A stretch of 64,000 nucleotides of DNA from Pseudomonas sp. NFACC02 (GTDB lineage: Bacteria; Pseudomonadota; Gammaproteobacteria; Pseudomonadales; Pseudomonadaceae): positions 23,004 to 87,003 of the forward strand of contig NZ_FOEO01000019.1 of NCBI RefSeq assembly GCF_900110765.1. The letters are read 5' to 3'. Below are positions 33,782 to 41,974 of this stretch, piece after piece. The notes under the pieces were generated by a model that did not search any database, was not told the origin of the DNA, and was given only the letters and a program-made list of their open reading frames with translations. Both the position numbers and the translations under genes were made by a program. Numbering within the stretch: position 1 is the stretch's first letter; every line of letters starts with the position of its first letter.

Positions 33782-33916
33782 TGTAGGAGCGCGGCTTGTC
33801 CCGCGATCGGCGGGGAACCCGTCGCAAATACGGTAAATGCGGTGTTTCTGCGAGGCTGCATTCGTCGGATTTGCTGCCGGTTCCCGGCAGATCGCGGGAC
33901 AAGCCGCGCTCCTACA
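33782..33916. repeat. REP-type element with inner hairpin
   Basis: TGTAGGAGCGCGGCTTGTCC.. (33782-33807) and its exact reverse complement (33891-33916) bound a 135-base element. Near the right arm, CTGCCGGTTCCCGGCAG forms an inner hairpin. An element with the same left arm and the same inner hairpin starts at 63889 and runs off the window. It lies between the convergent acyl-CoA dehydrogenase and aldo/keto reductase genes. Confidence 0.9.
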
Positions 33917-33934
33917 GGGGGTGTATGTCAGAGG

Positions 33935-34972
33935 TTAAGGCGCAGGATTGGGCTGATCCTTGTGAATCGCCTCAATGCCCGCCAGGACCTCTTCCGAGAG
34001 CACCAGGTTGAAGCTGTCCAGATTGCTCTCCAGTTGTTCCAGCGTGGTCGCGCCGATGATGTTGCTGGTCACGAATGGGCGACTGGTAACGAACGCCAGC
34101 GCCATTTGTGCCGGGTCCAGACCGTGTTCACGGGCCAGTGCGACATAACGGGCGCAGGCGGCTTCTGATTGCGGGTTGAAGTAGCGGGTGAAGCGGCTGT
34201 AAAGGCTCAGGCGACCTTTTGCCGGACGCGCGCCGTCAGCGTACTTGCCCGACAGCATGCCGAAGGCCATCGGTGAATAGGCCAGCAGGCCGCATTCTTC
34301 GCGGATCGCGATTTCCGCCAGACCGACTTCGAAGCTGCGGTTGAGCAAGTTGTACGGGTTCTGGATCGACACCGGACGTGTCAGCCCGTGAGCGTCGGAC
34401 TCAGCCAGAAACTTCATGGTGCCCCACGGCGTTTCGTTGGACAGCCCGACGTGACGGATCTTGCCTGCCTTGACCTGTTCGTCCAGCGCCTCAAGCACTT
34501 CCAGTAGCGGGGTGAACGTCGCGTCGCTGTGGGTATAACCCAACTTGCCGAAGAAGTTGGTGCCGCGCTCCGGCCAGTGCAGTTGGTACAGGTCGAGGTA
34601 GTCGGTCTGCAGGCGCTTCAGGCTGGCATCCACGGCGGCGACGATATGGTCGCGGTTGAATTTCGGCTGGCCGTCACGGATGTAATCGATGCCGTTGCCG
34701 GGGCCGGCGATTTTGCTGGCGAGAATCCAGTCGGCGCGGTCGCCGTTCTTTTTGAACCAGTTGCCGATGATGGTCTCGGTGCTGGCGTAGGTTTCTTTCT
34801 TGGGCGGGACCGGGTACATCTCGGCCGTGTCCATGAAATTGATGCCCGCCGCTTTGGCGCGTTCGATCTGAGCGAAGGCCTCGGACTCGCTGTTTTGCTC
34901 GCCCCAGGTCATCGTGCCGAGGCAGATTGCGCTGACTTTGAGGTCGGTTCTGCCCAGTTTGCGATAGTCCAT
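33935..34972 (-). CDS. NAD(P)H-dependent aldo/keto reductase (Tas-like)
   Basis: The 345-residue TIM-barrel enzyme belongs to the aldo/keto reductase superfamily. The catalytic tetrad is visible: Asp in NFMDTAEMY (about residue 53), Tyr in the same motif (about 58), Lys in ILASKIAG (about 91) and His in YQLHWPERG (about 132). The start MDYRKLGRTDLKVS is typical of Tas/YghZ-type members; the ATG at 34972 has GGAGA upstream, and the 59 upstream codons in frame are not family-like. The physiological substrate is unknown. It precedes rplM divergently, the usual Pseudomonas position. Confidence 0.92.
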   Translation of the reverse strand: MDYRKLGRTDLKVSAICLGTMTWGEQNSESEAFAQIERAKAAGINFMDTAEMYPVPPKKETYASTETIIGNWFKKNGDRADWILASKIAGPGNGIDYIRDGQPKFNRDHIVAAVDASLKRLQTDYLDLYQLHWPERGTNFFGKLGYTHSDATFTPLLEVLEALDEQVKAGKIRHVGLSNETPWGTMKFLAESDAHGLTRPVSIQNPYNLLNRSFEVGLAEIAIREECGLLAYSPMAFGMLSGKYADGARPAKGRLSLYSRFTRYFNPQSEAACARYVALAREHGLDPAQMALAFVTSRPFVTSNIIGATTLEQLESNLDSFNLVLSEEVLAGIEAIHKDQPNPAP

Positions 34973-35129
34973 CTGGCTCTCCTGTTTAAAAGAGCCATAA
35001 AAGCAGGTTGAAATTTTTTTCGCAATCTGCATAATTCCGCGTCTCTTTGTCGTGGGAGTGATGCCCCGCGACACAAGACTCCGCTGCGATCGAACGCGCT
35101 GACCCGAGCCCCCTATAGCGTTCGTGCCC

Positions 35130-35201
35130 GGCGGCCTTTGACTTGTCAAAGACCGTACTAATGAGTATGCTCCGCCGTCTATTTTTCAGGGCGGCCTTTG
35201 A
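35130..35201 (+). promoter_or_regulatory. rplM promoter and leader with duplicated 12-mer
   Basis: TTGTCA (35143-35148) and TATGCT (35166-35171) are 17 bp apart, a good sigma-70 promoter that gives a leader of about 35 nt. The 12-base word GGCGGCCTTTGA occurs twice, at 35130-35141 beside the -35 box and at 35190-35201, where its end runs into the GAGG ribosome-binding site. This may be chance or part of L13-S9 operon control. Confidence 0.6.
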
Positions 35202-35212
35202 GGCTATAAAGA

Positions 35213-35641
35213 ATGAAAACTTTTACCGCTAAACCGGAAACAGTAAAGCGCGACTGGTTCGTCGTCGACGCTGCTGGCCAGACCCTGGGTCGTCTGGCCA
35301 CCGAAATCGCGAGCCGTCTGCGTGGCAAGCACAAGCCGGAATACACTCCGCACGTCGACACTGGCGACTACATCGTCGTGATCAACGCTGAGCAAATCCG
35401 TGTTACGGGTGCCAAAACGTCCGACAAGATCTACTACTCTCACTCCGGTTTCCCGGGCGGGATCAAGTCGATCAACTTTGAAAAGCTGATCGCCAAAGCT
35501 CCTGAGCGCGTGATCGAGACCGCGGTCAAAGGCATGCTGCCTAAGAACCCGCTGGGTCGCGACATGTATCGTAAGCTGAAAGTCTATGCGGGCGCTGCAC
35601 ACCCTCATACTGCTCAGCAGCCCCAAGAACTGAAGTTTTAA
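35213..35641 (+). CDS. rplM: 50S ribosomal protein L13
   Basis: L13 is an early-assembly protein of the large subunit that binds 23S rRNA. The 142-residue protein matches the family throughout, with the start MKTFTAKPETVKRDWFVVDA and the segment KGMLPKNPLGRDMYRKLKVY near residues 104-123. It is followed after 14 bases by rpsI, the universal L13-S9 pair. Confidence 0.98.
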   Translation: MKTFTAKPETVKRDWFVVDAAGQTLGRLATEIASRLRGKHKPEYTPHVDTGDYIVVINAEQIRVTGAKTSDKIYYSHSGFPGGIKSINFEKLIAKAPERVIETAVKGMLPKNPLGRDMYRKLKVYAGAAHPHTAQQPQELKF

Positions 35642-35655
35642 CGGAATAGTTCATT

Positions 35656-36048
35656 ATGTCGGCGACTCAAAATTACGGCACTGGCCGTCGCAAGACCGCA
35701 ACCGCACGCGTTTTCCTGCGTCCGGGCACCGGTAACATCTCCATCAACAACCGCTCCCTGGACACGTTCTTCGGTCGCGAAACTGCCCGCATGGTAGTTC
35801 GTCAGCCACTGGAACTGACCGAGACTGTCGAAAAATTCGACATCTACGTCACTGTCATCGGCGGTGGTGTGAGTGGTCAAGCTGGCGCAATCCGCCACGG
35901 TATCACCCGCGCTCTGATGCAATACGACGAAACGCTGCGTAGCGCTCTGCGCAAAGCAGGCTACGTCACTCGCGATGCTCGCGAAGTTGAACGTAAGAAA
36001 GTCGGTCTGCGTAAAGCGCGTAAGCGTCCGCAGTACTCGAAGCGTTAA
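35656..36048 (+). CDS. rpsI: 30S ribosomal protein S9
   Basis: S9 lies in the head of the small subunit, with its C-terminal tail reaching the P-site tRNA. The 130-residue protein ends in the conserved basic tail RKARKRPQYSKR. It shares the rplM promoter and is followed by an intrinsic terminator. Confidence 0.98.
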   Translation: MSATQNYGTGRRKTATARVFLRPGTGNISINNRSLDTFFGRETARMVVRQPLELTETVEKFDIYVTVIGGGVSGQAGAIRHGITRALMQYDETLRSALRKAGYVTRDAREVERKKVGLRKARKRPQYSKR

Positions 36049-36068
36049 TTCGCTTTTCGTTCAAAAAG

Positions 36069-36104
36069 AACGCTCAGTTTCCTCTTGGAACTGGGCGTTT
36101 TTTT
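36069..36104 (+). terminator. Terminator after rpsI
   Basis: AACGCTCAGTT and AACTGGGCGTT pair over 11 bp with G-T allowed, followed by seven T. Confidence 0.88.
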
Positions 36105-36311
36105 ATGGGCGTCTATTATTGGTTGTGACGACGCGACTCATCCGTGGATGCCCCGTTTTATAAGGCCTCCCCGTTTTCGCCAAACGGTAATGTCCTTGCG
36201 ACTGCTAGGGTTTTGTCATTACCATTCGGCAGGATTTTTTGACAGCTAGAAAAATAATTCAAAGAGAAGCCTGACCAAGCGGGCCTCTAAAAGCTGATGG
36301 GAGAGGACGGA

Positions 36312-36905
36312 ATGAGCAATGACGGCGTGAATGCAGGCCGGCGTCGCTTCCTCGTCGCGGCCACGTCTGTGGTCGGCGCTGCAGGAGCGGTGGGGGCTGC
36401 GGTCCCGTTCGTGGGGTCATGGTTTCCCAGTGCCAAAGCCAAAGCGGCTGGCGCACCCGTAAAAGTGAATATCAGCAAGATCGAGCCGGGGCAGCAAATG
36501 ATCGCCGAATGGCGTGGTCAGCCGGTCTTCATCGTTCACCGCACCCCGGAAATCCTCACGAACCTGGGCAAGATCACCGCCCAGCTTTCCGATCCTGAAT
36601 CAAAGAACTCCACTCAACCTGCCTACGTTGACCCGGTGGTTCGGTCGATCAAGCCCGAGACGCTGTTGCTGATCGGGATCTGTACTCATCTGGGCTGCTC
36701 TCCCACCTTCCGTCCCGAGGTCGCGCCCGCTGACCTCGGTAAAGACTGGGTTGGCGGCTACTTCTGTCCTTGTCACGGCTCTCATTACGACCTGGCTGGG
36801 CGCGTTTACAAAGCGCAACCTGCACCCCTGAATCTGCCAGTGCCACCGCATTCCTACGAGTCGGACTCAATCATCGTCATTGGCGTCGATCAGGAGAAAG
36901 CGTAA
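36312..36905 (+). CDS. petA: Ubiquinol-cytochrome c reductase iron-sulfur (Rieske) subunit
   Basis: The 197-residue subunit carries the [2Fe-2S] cluster of the bc1 complex and passes electrons from ubiquinol to cytochrome c1. A twin-arginine signal anchor (RRRFLVAATSVVG, residues about 10-22) is followed by the cluster motifs CTHLGCSP and CPCHGSHYD. The ATG at 36312 has GAGAGGA upstream; an ATG at 36297 is in frame but lacks a site. Its stop overlaps the petB start by one base. Confidence 0.95.
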   Translation: MSNDGVNAGRRRFLVAATSVVGAAGAVGAAVPFVGSWFPSAKAKAAGAPVKVNISKIEPGQQMIAEWRGQPVFIVHRTPEILTNLGKITAQLSDPESKNSTQPAYVDPVVRSIKPETLLLIGICTHLGCSPTFRPEVAPADLGKDWVGGYFCPCHGSHYDLAGRVYKAQPAPLNLPVPPHSYESDSIIVIGVDQEKA

Positions 36906-38116
36906 TGAGCAAATTCATGGACTGGATCGATGCGCGCTTCCCTGCAACCTCCATGTGGGAAGATCACCTCAGCAAGTATTACGCGCCCAAGAATTTCAAC
37001 TTCTTCTACTTTTTCGGCTCGCTGGCGCTATTGGTGCTAGTGAATCAGATCGTGACCGGCATCTGGTTGACGATGAGTTATACGCCCTCGGCGGAGGAGG
37101 CGTTCGCGTCCGTCGAGTACATCATGCGCGATGTCGAATACGGCTCGATCCTGCGCCTTTTGCACTCCACAGGCGCGTCGGCGTTCTTCATCGTCGTCTA
37201 CCTGCACATGTTCCGTGGGCTGCTCTATGGCTCCTATCAGAAGCCCCGGGAGCTGGTGTGGATCTTCGGTATGTTGATTTACCTGGCGCTGATGGCCGAG
37301 GCCTTCATGGGGTATCTGCTGCCATGGGGCCAGATGTCGTACTGGGGCGCTCAGGTGATCATCTCGCTGTTCGGTGCGATTCCGGTCATCGGCAATGACC
37401 TTACCCAGTGGATTCGGGGTGACTACCTGATCTCGGGCATCACCCTGAACCGCTTCTTCGCCCTTCATGTGGTCGCGTTGCCCATCGTGATTCTCGGGCT
37501 GGTGGTGCTGCACGTGCTGGCACTGCACGAAGTGGGTTCCAACAACCCGGATGGCATCGACATCAAGAAGTACAAGGACGAAAACGGCAAGCCGCTCGAC
37601 GGCATCGCCTTTCACCCGTATTACACGGTGAAGGATATCGTCGGGGTGGTGGTGTTCCTCTTCATCTTCTGCTCGATCGTGTTCTTCTTTCCGGAAATGG
37701 GCGGGTACTTCCTGGAGAAACCAAACTTCGAACAGGCCAACGCGTTCAAGACGCCCGAGCATATCGCGCCGGTCTGGTACTTCACGCCGTTCTACGCGAT
37801 CTTGCGGGCGATTCCGGACAAGCTCATGGGGGTCATGGCCATGGGCGCGGCGATCGCGGTGCTGTTCGTCTTGCCGTGGCTTGATCGAAGTCCGGTCAGG
37901 TCGATGCGTTACAAGGGCTGGCTCAGCCGGATCTGGTTGCTGCTGTTTTGTGTGGCTTTCGTGATTCTCGGGATTCTGGGGGTTCTTCCGCCCAGTCCAG
38001 GGCGCGCACTGTTGTCACAGGTGTGTACGTTCGTGTACTTCGCCTACTTCATCCTGATGCCGTTTTACACGCGCATGGAGAAGACAAAACCGGTTCCGGA
38101 AAGGGTGACTGGCTAA
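36905..38116 (+). CDS. petB: Cytochrome b of the bc1 complex
   Basis: The 403-residue integral membrane subunit binds two b hemes and the ubiquinol oxidation and reduction sites. About eight membrane helices are present; the heme histidines lie in the helices around LHSTGASAFFIVVYLHMFRG (two axial ligands) and HVVALPIVILGLVVLHVLALH. The quinol-oxidation PEWY loop reads APVWYFTPFYAI here. TAATG overlaps at both ends couple it to petA and petC. Confidence 0.96.
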   Translation: MSKFMDWIDARFPATSMWEDHLSKYYAPKNFNFFYFFGSLALLVLVNQIVTGIWLTMSYTPSAEEAFASVEYIMRDVEYGSILRLLHSTGASAFFIVVYLHMFRGLLYGSYQKPRELVWIFGMLIYLALMAEAFMGYLLPWGQMSYWGAQVIISLFGAIPVIGNDLTQWIRGDYLISGITLNRFFALHVVALPIVILGLVVLHVLALHEVGSNNPDGIDIKKYKDENGKPLDGIAFHPYYTVKDIVGVVVFLFIFCSIVFFFPEMGGYFLEKPNFEQANAFKTPEHIAPVWYFTPFYAILRAIPDKLMGVMAMGAAIAVLFVLPWLDRSPVRSMRYKGWLSRIWLLLFCVAFVILGILGVLPPSPGRALLSQVCTFVYFAYFILMPFYTRMEKTKPVPERVTG

Positions 38117-38898
38117 TGAAAAAGCTATTGGCTGTTTTTATGCTCGCTGCCTTGCCTGTGTTGTCGTTCGCCGCCGAGCACGGTGGGCCGGAACTGGAAA
38201 GTGTCGATATCGATGTTTCCGACAAGGTTGCCATGCAGGACGGTGCGCGGACCTTCGTGAACTATTGCATGGGCTGCCACAGCGCCAAATTCCAGCGCTA
38301 CGAACGGGTCGCCGATGACCTTGGCATTCCTCACGAGTTGATGCTGGACAATCTGGTGTTCACGGGCGCCAAGATTGGCGATCACATGGTTGTCGGCATG
38401 CAGCCGGCCGATGCCAAGACCTGGTTCGGCGCGGCGCCGCCTGATCTGACCCTGGTGGCACGGGTCCGCGGGACGGACTGGCTGTACGGCTATCTGCGCT
38501 CGTTCTACGAGGACCCTGCGCGGCCGTGGGGCGTGAACAACAAGGTGTTCCCCAATGTGGGTATGCCTAATGTGCTCGTCGGTCTGCAGGGCCGTCAGGT
38601 CATCGGATGCAAGCAAGTGCAGGTGGTCGAGGGCGACAAGAAGCAATACGACCCTCTGACCGGCGCGCCGCTCACCCATGAAGCCTGTGATCAACTGACG
38701 ATCGTGCCCAAGACCGGAACGCTTACCGAAGAGCAGTTCGACGAAAAGATCAAAAACCTGGTGACCTTTCTCGCGTATTCGGCGAACCCGGTCAAGCTGC
38801 AACACCAGCGCATCGGCACCTATGTGCTGTTGTACCTGGCGGTCCTGTTCATCTTCGCGTACCTGCTCAAGCGCGAATACTGGAAGGATGTGCACTGA
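38116..38898 (+). CDS. petC: Cytochrome c1 of the bc1 complex
   Basis: The 260-residue subunit has a cleaved signal peptide (about 1-20), the heme-binding motif CMGCH (about residues 53-57), the conserved methionine ligand region in GMQPADAKTWFGAAPPDL, and a C-terminal membrane anchor (about 235-253). It takes electrons from the Rieske protein and reduces soluble cytochrome c. It ends the petABC operon. Confidence 0.96.
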   Translation: MKKLLAVFMLAALPVLSFAAEHGGPELESVDIDVSDKVAMQDGARTFVNYCMGCHSAKFQRYERVADDLGIPHELMLDNLVFTGAKIGDHMVVGMQPADAKTWFGAAPPDLTLVARVRGTDWLYGYLRSFYEDPARPWGVNNKVFPNVGMPNVLVGLQGRQVIGCKQVQVVEGDKKQYDPLTGAPLTHEACDQLTIVPKTGTLTEEQFDEKIKNLVTFLAYSANPVKLQHQRIGTYVLLYLAVLFIFAYLLKREYWKDVH

Positions 38899-39060
38899 CG
38901 GGAGGGTGTTTCGGCTGCAGACGCAACGCGCTCTGGAGAGCCTCGTTCGGGTAATGACCGCAGAGCGGGTATAGTGGCGGGCGAAAGATTGCAGAATTTA
39001 CTTTGAGTAAATGAGCTATCTTGTCGCCCGCGACGAACACCCGCTCATTGTGGATGTTGC

Positions 39061-39091
39061 CGAAGGCGCCTTCAGGGCGCGTTCGTTTTTT
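39061..39091 (+). terminator. Terminator between petC and sspA
   Basis: CGAAGGCGCC and GGCGCGTTCG pair with one G-G mismatch around a short loop, followed by six T. It lies only 36 bases before the sspA start, so it ends petABC or acts in the sspA leader. Confidence 0.75.
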
Positions 39092-39127
39092 CTGCTTCTG
39101 AATATTTAACAAGCGAGGAGGACCGCC

Positions 39128-39745
39128 ATGGGCGTGACCAACCGGTTGGCCTGTTACTCCGACCCCGCCGACCACTATTCCCATCGCGTGCGCATTGTGC
39201 TCGCCGAGAAAGGTGTCAGCGCCGAGATCATCGATGTTGCAGAGGGTCGCCATCCGGCGAAACTGATCGAGGTGAATCCGTACGGCAGCTTGCCGACGCT
39301 GGTCGATCGTGACCTGGCGTTGTACGAGTCTACGGTTGTCATGGAATACCTGGATGAGCGGTATCCTCATCCGCCTTTACTGCCGGTATACCCTGTAGCA
39401 CGCGCCAACAGCCGGCTGCTGATCCACAGGATCCAGCGTGACTGGTGCGGTTTGGTGGATCTGATTCTGGACCCGCGCAGCAAAGAGGCTGCTCGTGTTC
39501 AGGCGCGCAAGGAGTTGCGCGAAAGTCTGACCGGCGTGTCGCCACTGTTCGCGGAAAAACCATTTTTCCTCAGTGACGAGCAAAGTCTGGTCGACTGCTG
39601 TCTATTGCCCATACTCTGGCGCCTGCCGATTCTGGGTATCGAGTTGCCGCGGCCTGCCAAGCCGCTGCTTGATTATATGGAGCGCCAGTTTGCGCGTGAG
39701 GCATTTCAGGCAAGTCTGTCTGCTGCCGAACGCGATATGCGCTAA
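39128..39745 (+). CDS. sspA: Stringent starvation protein A
   Basis: SspA binds RNA polymerase and redirects transcription in stationary phase and acid stress; in Pseudomonas it also affects virulence and alginate. The 205-residue protein has the glutathione S-transferase fold: a thioredoxin-like N-terminal domain (LACYSDPADHYSHRVRIVLAEKG) and a helical C-terminal domain. It lacks the catalytic residues for transferase activity. A strong GAGGAGG precedes the ATG. sspB follows after 18 bases. Confidence 0.95.
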   Translation: MGVTNRLACYSDPADHYSHRVRIVLAEKGVSAEIIDVAEGRHPAKLIEVNPYGSLPTLVDRDLALYESTVVMEYLDERYPHPPLLPVYPVARANSRLLIHRIQRDWCGLVDLILDPRSKEAARVQARKELRESLTGVSPLFAEKPFFLSDEQSLVDCCLLPILWRLPILGIELPRPAKPLLDYMERQFAREAFQASLSAAERDMR

Positions 39746-39763
39746 GGCTTAAGGAACCGTTCG

Positions 39764-40177
39764 ATGAACTCCAGTCGCCCCTATCTGATCCGCGCTCTGT
39801 ATGAGTGGATCGTGGATAACGATTGCACGCCGCACATTCTGGTCAATGCCGAATACCCGGCGGTGCAAGTCCCGCAAGGTTTTGCCAATGACGGGCAGAT
39901 CGTCCTCAACATTTCGCCAAGCGCAGTACGTCATCTGCACATGGATAACGATGCAGTGAGCTTCGAAGGTCGCTTTGGCGGCGTTCCCCACAGCCTTTAC
40001 GTTCCGGTGGCCGCGGTAATGGGTATTTATGCCCGTGAAAACGGCCAGGGTATGGTCTTCGATCTGGAGCCGGCCGTGGATGACGATGAAGATCTGGACG
40101 TGGATGACGACACACCGCCACCGGATGACGAGCCGCCGCGCCCAAGCGGCCGGCCGAGTCTGAAAGTGGTCAAGTAG
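39764..40177 (+). CDS. sspB: ClpXP protease specificity-enhancing factor SspB
   Basis: SspB tethers ssrA-tagged proteins and RseA-type substrates to ClpXP. The 137-residue protein has the conserved N-terminal dimer/substrate domain (residues 1 to about 105), a flexible acidic linker rich in D, E and P, and the C-terminal ClpX-binding tail RPSLKVVK. It is co-transcribed with sspA and followed by a strong terminator. Confidence 0.95.
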   Translation: MNSSRPYLIRALYEWIVDNDCTPHILVNAEYPAVQVPQGFANDGQIVLNISPSAVRHLHMDNDAVSFEGRFGGVPHSLYVPVAAVMGIYARENGQGMVFDLEPAVDDDEDLDVDDDTPPPDDEPPRPSGRPSLKVVK

Positions 40178-40195
40178 TTGGCTGCGTTGTAAATA

Positions 40196-40225
40196 AAAAG
40201 GCGATCCCTCGGGATCGCCTTTTTA
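40196..40225. terminator. Bidirectional terminator between sspB and dolP
   Basis: AAAAAGGCGATCCC and GGGATCGCCTTTTT form an uninterrupted stem around a two-base loop. Confidence 0.92.
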
Positions 40226-40270
40226 TTGGATATCGGTTGTGACGGTAGGGCGCCCATGCCCCGTTGATAC

Positions 40271-40849
40271 TTAGTCGATGTACTCGAACAATTTCACGAT
40301 TTTCTGCACGCCGGACACACCCTGGACCAGGTTGGTCGCGCGGTTGGCTTCGGCCTGAGTGAGCAAGCCCATGAGGTAAACGATGCCGTTCTCGGTCACG
40401 ACCTTGATGCGCGAGCCGGGAATGGCGCTGTCCGTCAGCATCTCGGTCTTGATCTTGCTGGTCAGCCAGGCATCGTTGCTGCGAGCCAGCATTGAGGAAG
40501 GGGCAATGACCTGCAGTTCGTTATTGACCTTCTTGACCTTCTGCACCTGGCTGGCAGTCTGTTCGGCCAGTTGCTTGAGGTCTGCTCGCGGCGTCTGACC
40601 GGCCAGCAAGACCACGCCGTTGAAGCTGGTCACGACGATGTGCGAGTTGTTCTCCAGATCAGGGCTGGCCTTGTCGATATTCACGGCAACCTTGGTTTCG
40701 ATCAGCGAATCGTCGATCTTGCTACCGAAGGTGCGTGTGCCGCGATCGTCGTCGATCGGGGCTTCACGGCTGGCGTTGATCACCGAGCTGCATCCGCTGA
40801 TGCCCAGGCAGAGCGTCAGGGCCAGCAGGCTGAGACGTTTGGATATCAT
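40271..40849 (-). CDS. dolP: Outer-membrane lipoprotein with two BON domains (DolP/YraP type)
   Basis: The 192-residue lipoprotein has a signal peptide with the lipobox LGISGC (cysteine at about residue 20) and two BON domains (about 47-115 and 125-190), which bind phospholipid. E. coli DolP supports outer-membrane integrity and BAM function. Its position after diaA, yraN and lpoA matches the E. coli group yraL-lpoA-yraN-diaA-dolP. It overlaps diaA by four bases. Confidence 0.9.
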   Translation of the reverse strand: MISKRLSLLALTLCLGISGCSSVINASREAPIDDDRGTRTFGSKIDDSLIETKVAVNIDKASPDLENNSHIVVTSFNGVVLLAGQTPRADLKQLAEQTASQVQKVKKVNNELQVIAPSSMLARSNDAWLTSKIKTEMLTDSAIPGSRIKVVTENGIVYLMGLLTQAEANRATNLVQGVSGVQKIVKLFEYID

Positions 40850-41439
40850 TCTTCACTCCCGAACAGTTGGCTGTCGATCAAGTCGCAGAGACAGTGGATC
40901 GCCAGCAGGTGGACTTCCTGAATACGTGCGGTGACTTTGGCCGGGACGCGGATTTCGACGTCTTCGGGCAGCAGCAGCGATGCGACGTCCCCCCCATCGC
41001 GGCCGGTCAGTGCTACGACAATCATTTCCCGGTCATGTGCGGCCTGGATGGCCTGGATAATGTTGGCCGAGTTGCCGCTGGTGGAGATCGCCAGCAATAC
41101 ATCGCCGGGTTGGCCCAGCGCGCGGATCTGTTTGGAAAAGATCTCGTTGTAGCTGTAGTCGTTGGCGATCGAGGTGATGGTCGAGGTATCTGTGGTCAGC
41201 GCGATGGCGGGCAGACTCGGTCGCTCACGCTCGAAACGGTTGAGCAGCTCGGAGGAAAAGTGCTGTGCGTCGCCGGCCGAGCCGCCGTTGCCACACGCAA
41301 GCATTTTGCCCTCGTTGAGCAGGGCGTTGACCATCACCTGGCTGGCTTGCTCGATGTAGGGTGCAAGAACGTCCATCGCCTGTTGCTTGGTATCAATGCT
41401 GGCCTGAAAAAGCTGGCGAATTCGGGATTGCATGTCCAT
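40846..41439 (-). CDS. diaA: SIS-domain protein, DiaA / phosphoheptose isomerase type
   Basis: The 197-residue SIS protein is homologous to both the DnaA initiator-associating factor DiaA and sedoheptulose-7-phosphate isomerase GmhA. The sugar-phosphate loop ACGNGGSAGDAQHFSSEL (about residues 48-65) and LAISTSGNSANI (about 115-126) are intact. The genomic setting beside lpoA, yraN and dolP favours DiaA by synteny with E. coli; Pseudomonas annotations often say GmhA. Start at 41439 or two codons later. Confidence 0.85.
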   Translation of the reverse strand: MDMQSRIRQLFQASIDTKQQAMDVLAPYIEQASQVMVNALLNEGKMLACGNGGSAGDAQHFSSELLNRFERERPSLPAIALTTDTSTITSIANDYSYNEIFSKQIRALGQPGDVLLAISTSGNSANIIQAIQAAHDREMIVVALTGRDGGDVASLLLPEDVEIRVPAKVTARIQEVHLLAIHCLCDLIDSQLFGSEE

Positions 41440-41599
41440 CTATGAAAACCTTAATAGGGGCGGCTGGTCGGGGCGACGTCTGAGCGCGTCATCGGCTTCC
41501 CGGCACAAGACTGTGCAGCCCGCAAAGCAAAGAGCAAAAAAACGGTGTGGTTTTGTGTATCGGCGAGCTTGCCGGTGCAGGTGGCAATCAGCAGCGTTC

Positions 41600-41974
41600 T
41601 CAGCTGTCGAAGGCATTCTGCAGCCAGTTCAACGCAGGGCCGTTACCCGGATCGCCATTGATGGCGACGACGTCGAAACGGCAAGGCGCGTCTGCCCATT
41701 TCGACTCGCGTTGCAGGAACCATTGTGCGGCCAGGGTAAGCTTTTCCTGCTTGCGAAAATCGACGCTTTCCAGCGCGCCACCCCATCCAGCGTGTCGCCG
41801 ATAGCGAACTTCGACGAATACTACTGTATCGCCGTCGAGCATGACCAGATCAAGCTCGCCGCGTTTGCATGACCAATTCTGCGTAATCAGTTGTAAGCCG
41901 TGTGCCAGCAGGTGTCGCAGGGCATAGGCTTCGGCCTCTTGCCCTGCGGTTCGACGCGTGTTGCCTGGGATCAA
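41600..41974 (-). CDS. yraN: UPF0102 (YraN) nuclease-like protein
   Basis: The small protein of about 124 residues has the endonuclease-like fold of the YraN family, with GELDLVMLDGDTVVFVEVRYR (split, about residues 38-57) carrying the D..ExK-like acidic residues. The cellular role is unknown. I placed the start at a TTG (41974-41972) that overlaps the lpoA stop as TTGA, because family members have only about a dozen residues before GQEAEAYAL; an ATG at 42025 would overlap lpoA by 55 bases. It is translationally coupled to lpoA. Confidence 0.85.
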   Translation of the reverse strand: MIPGNTRRTAGQEAEAYALRHLLAHGLQLITQNWSCKRGELDLVMLDGDTVVFVEVRYRRHAGWGGALESVDFRKQEKLTLAAQWFLQRESKWADAPCRFDVVAINGDPGNGPALNWLQNAFDS

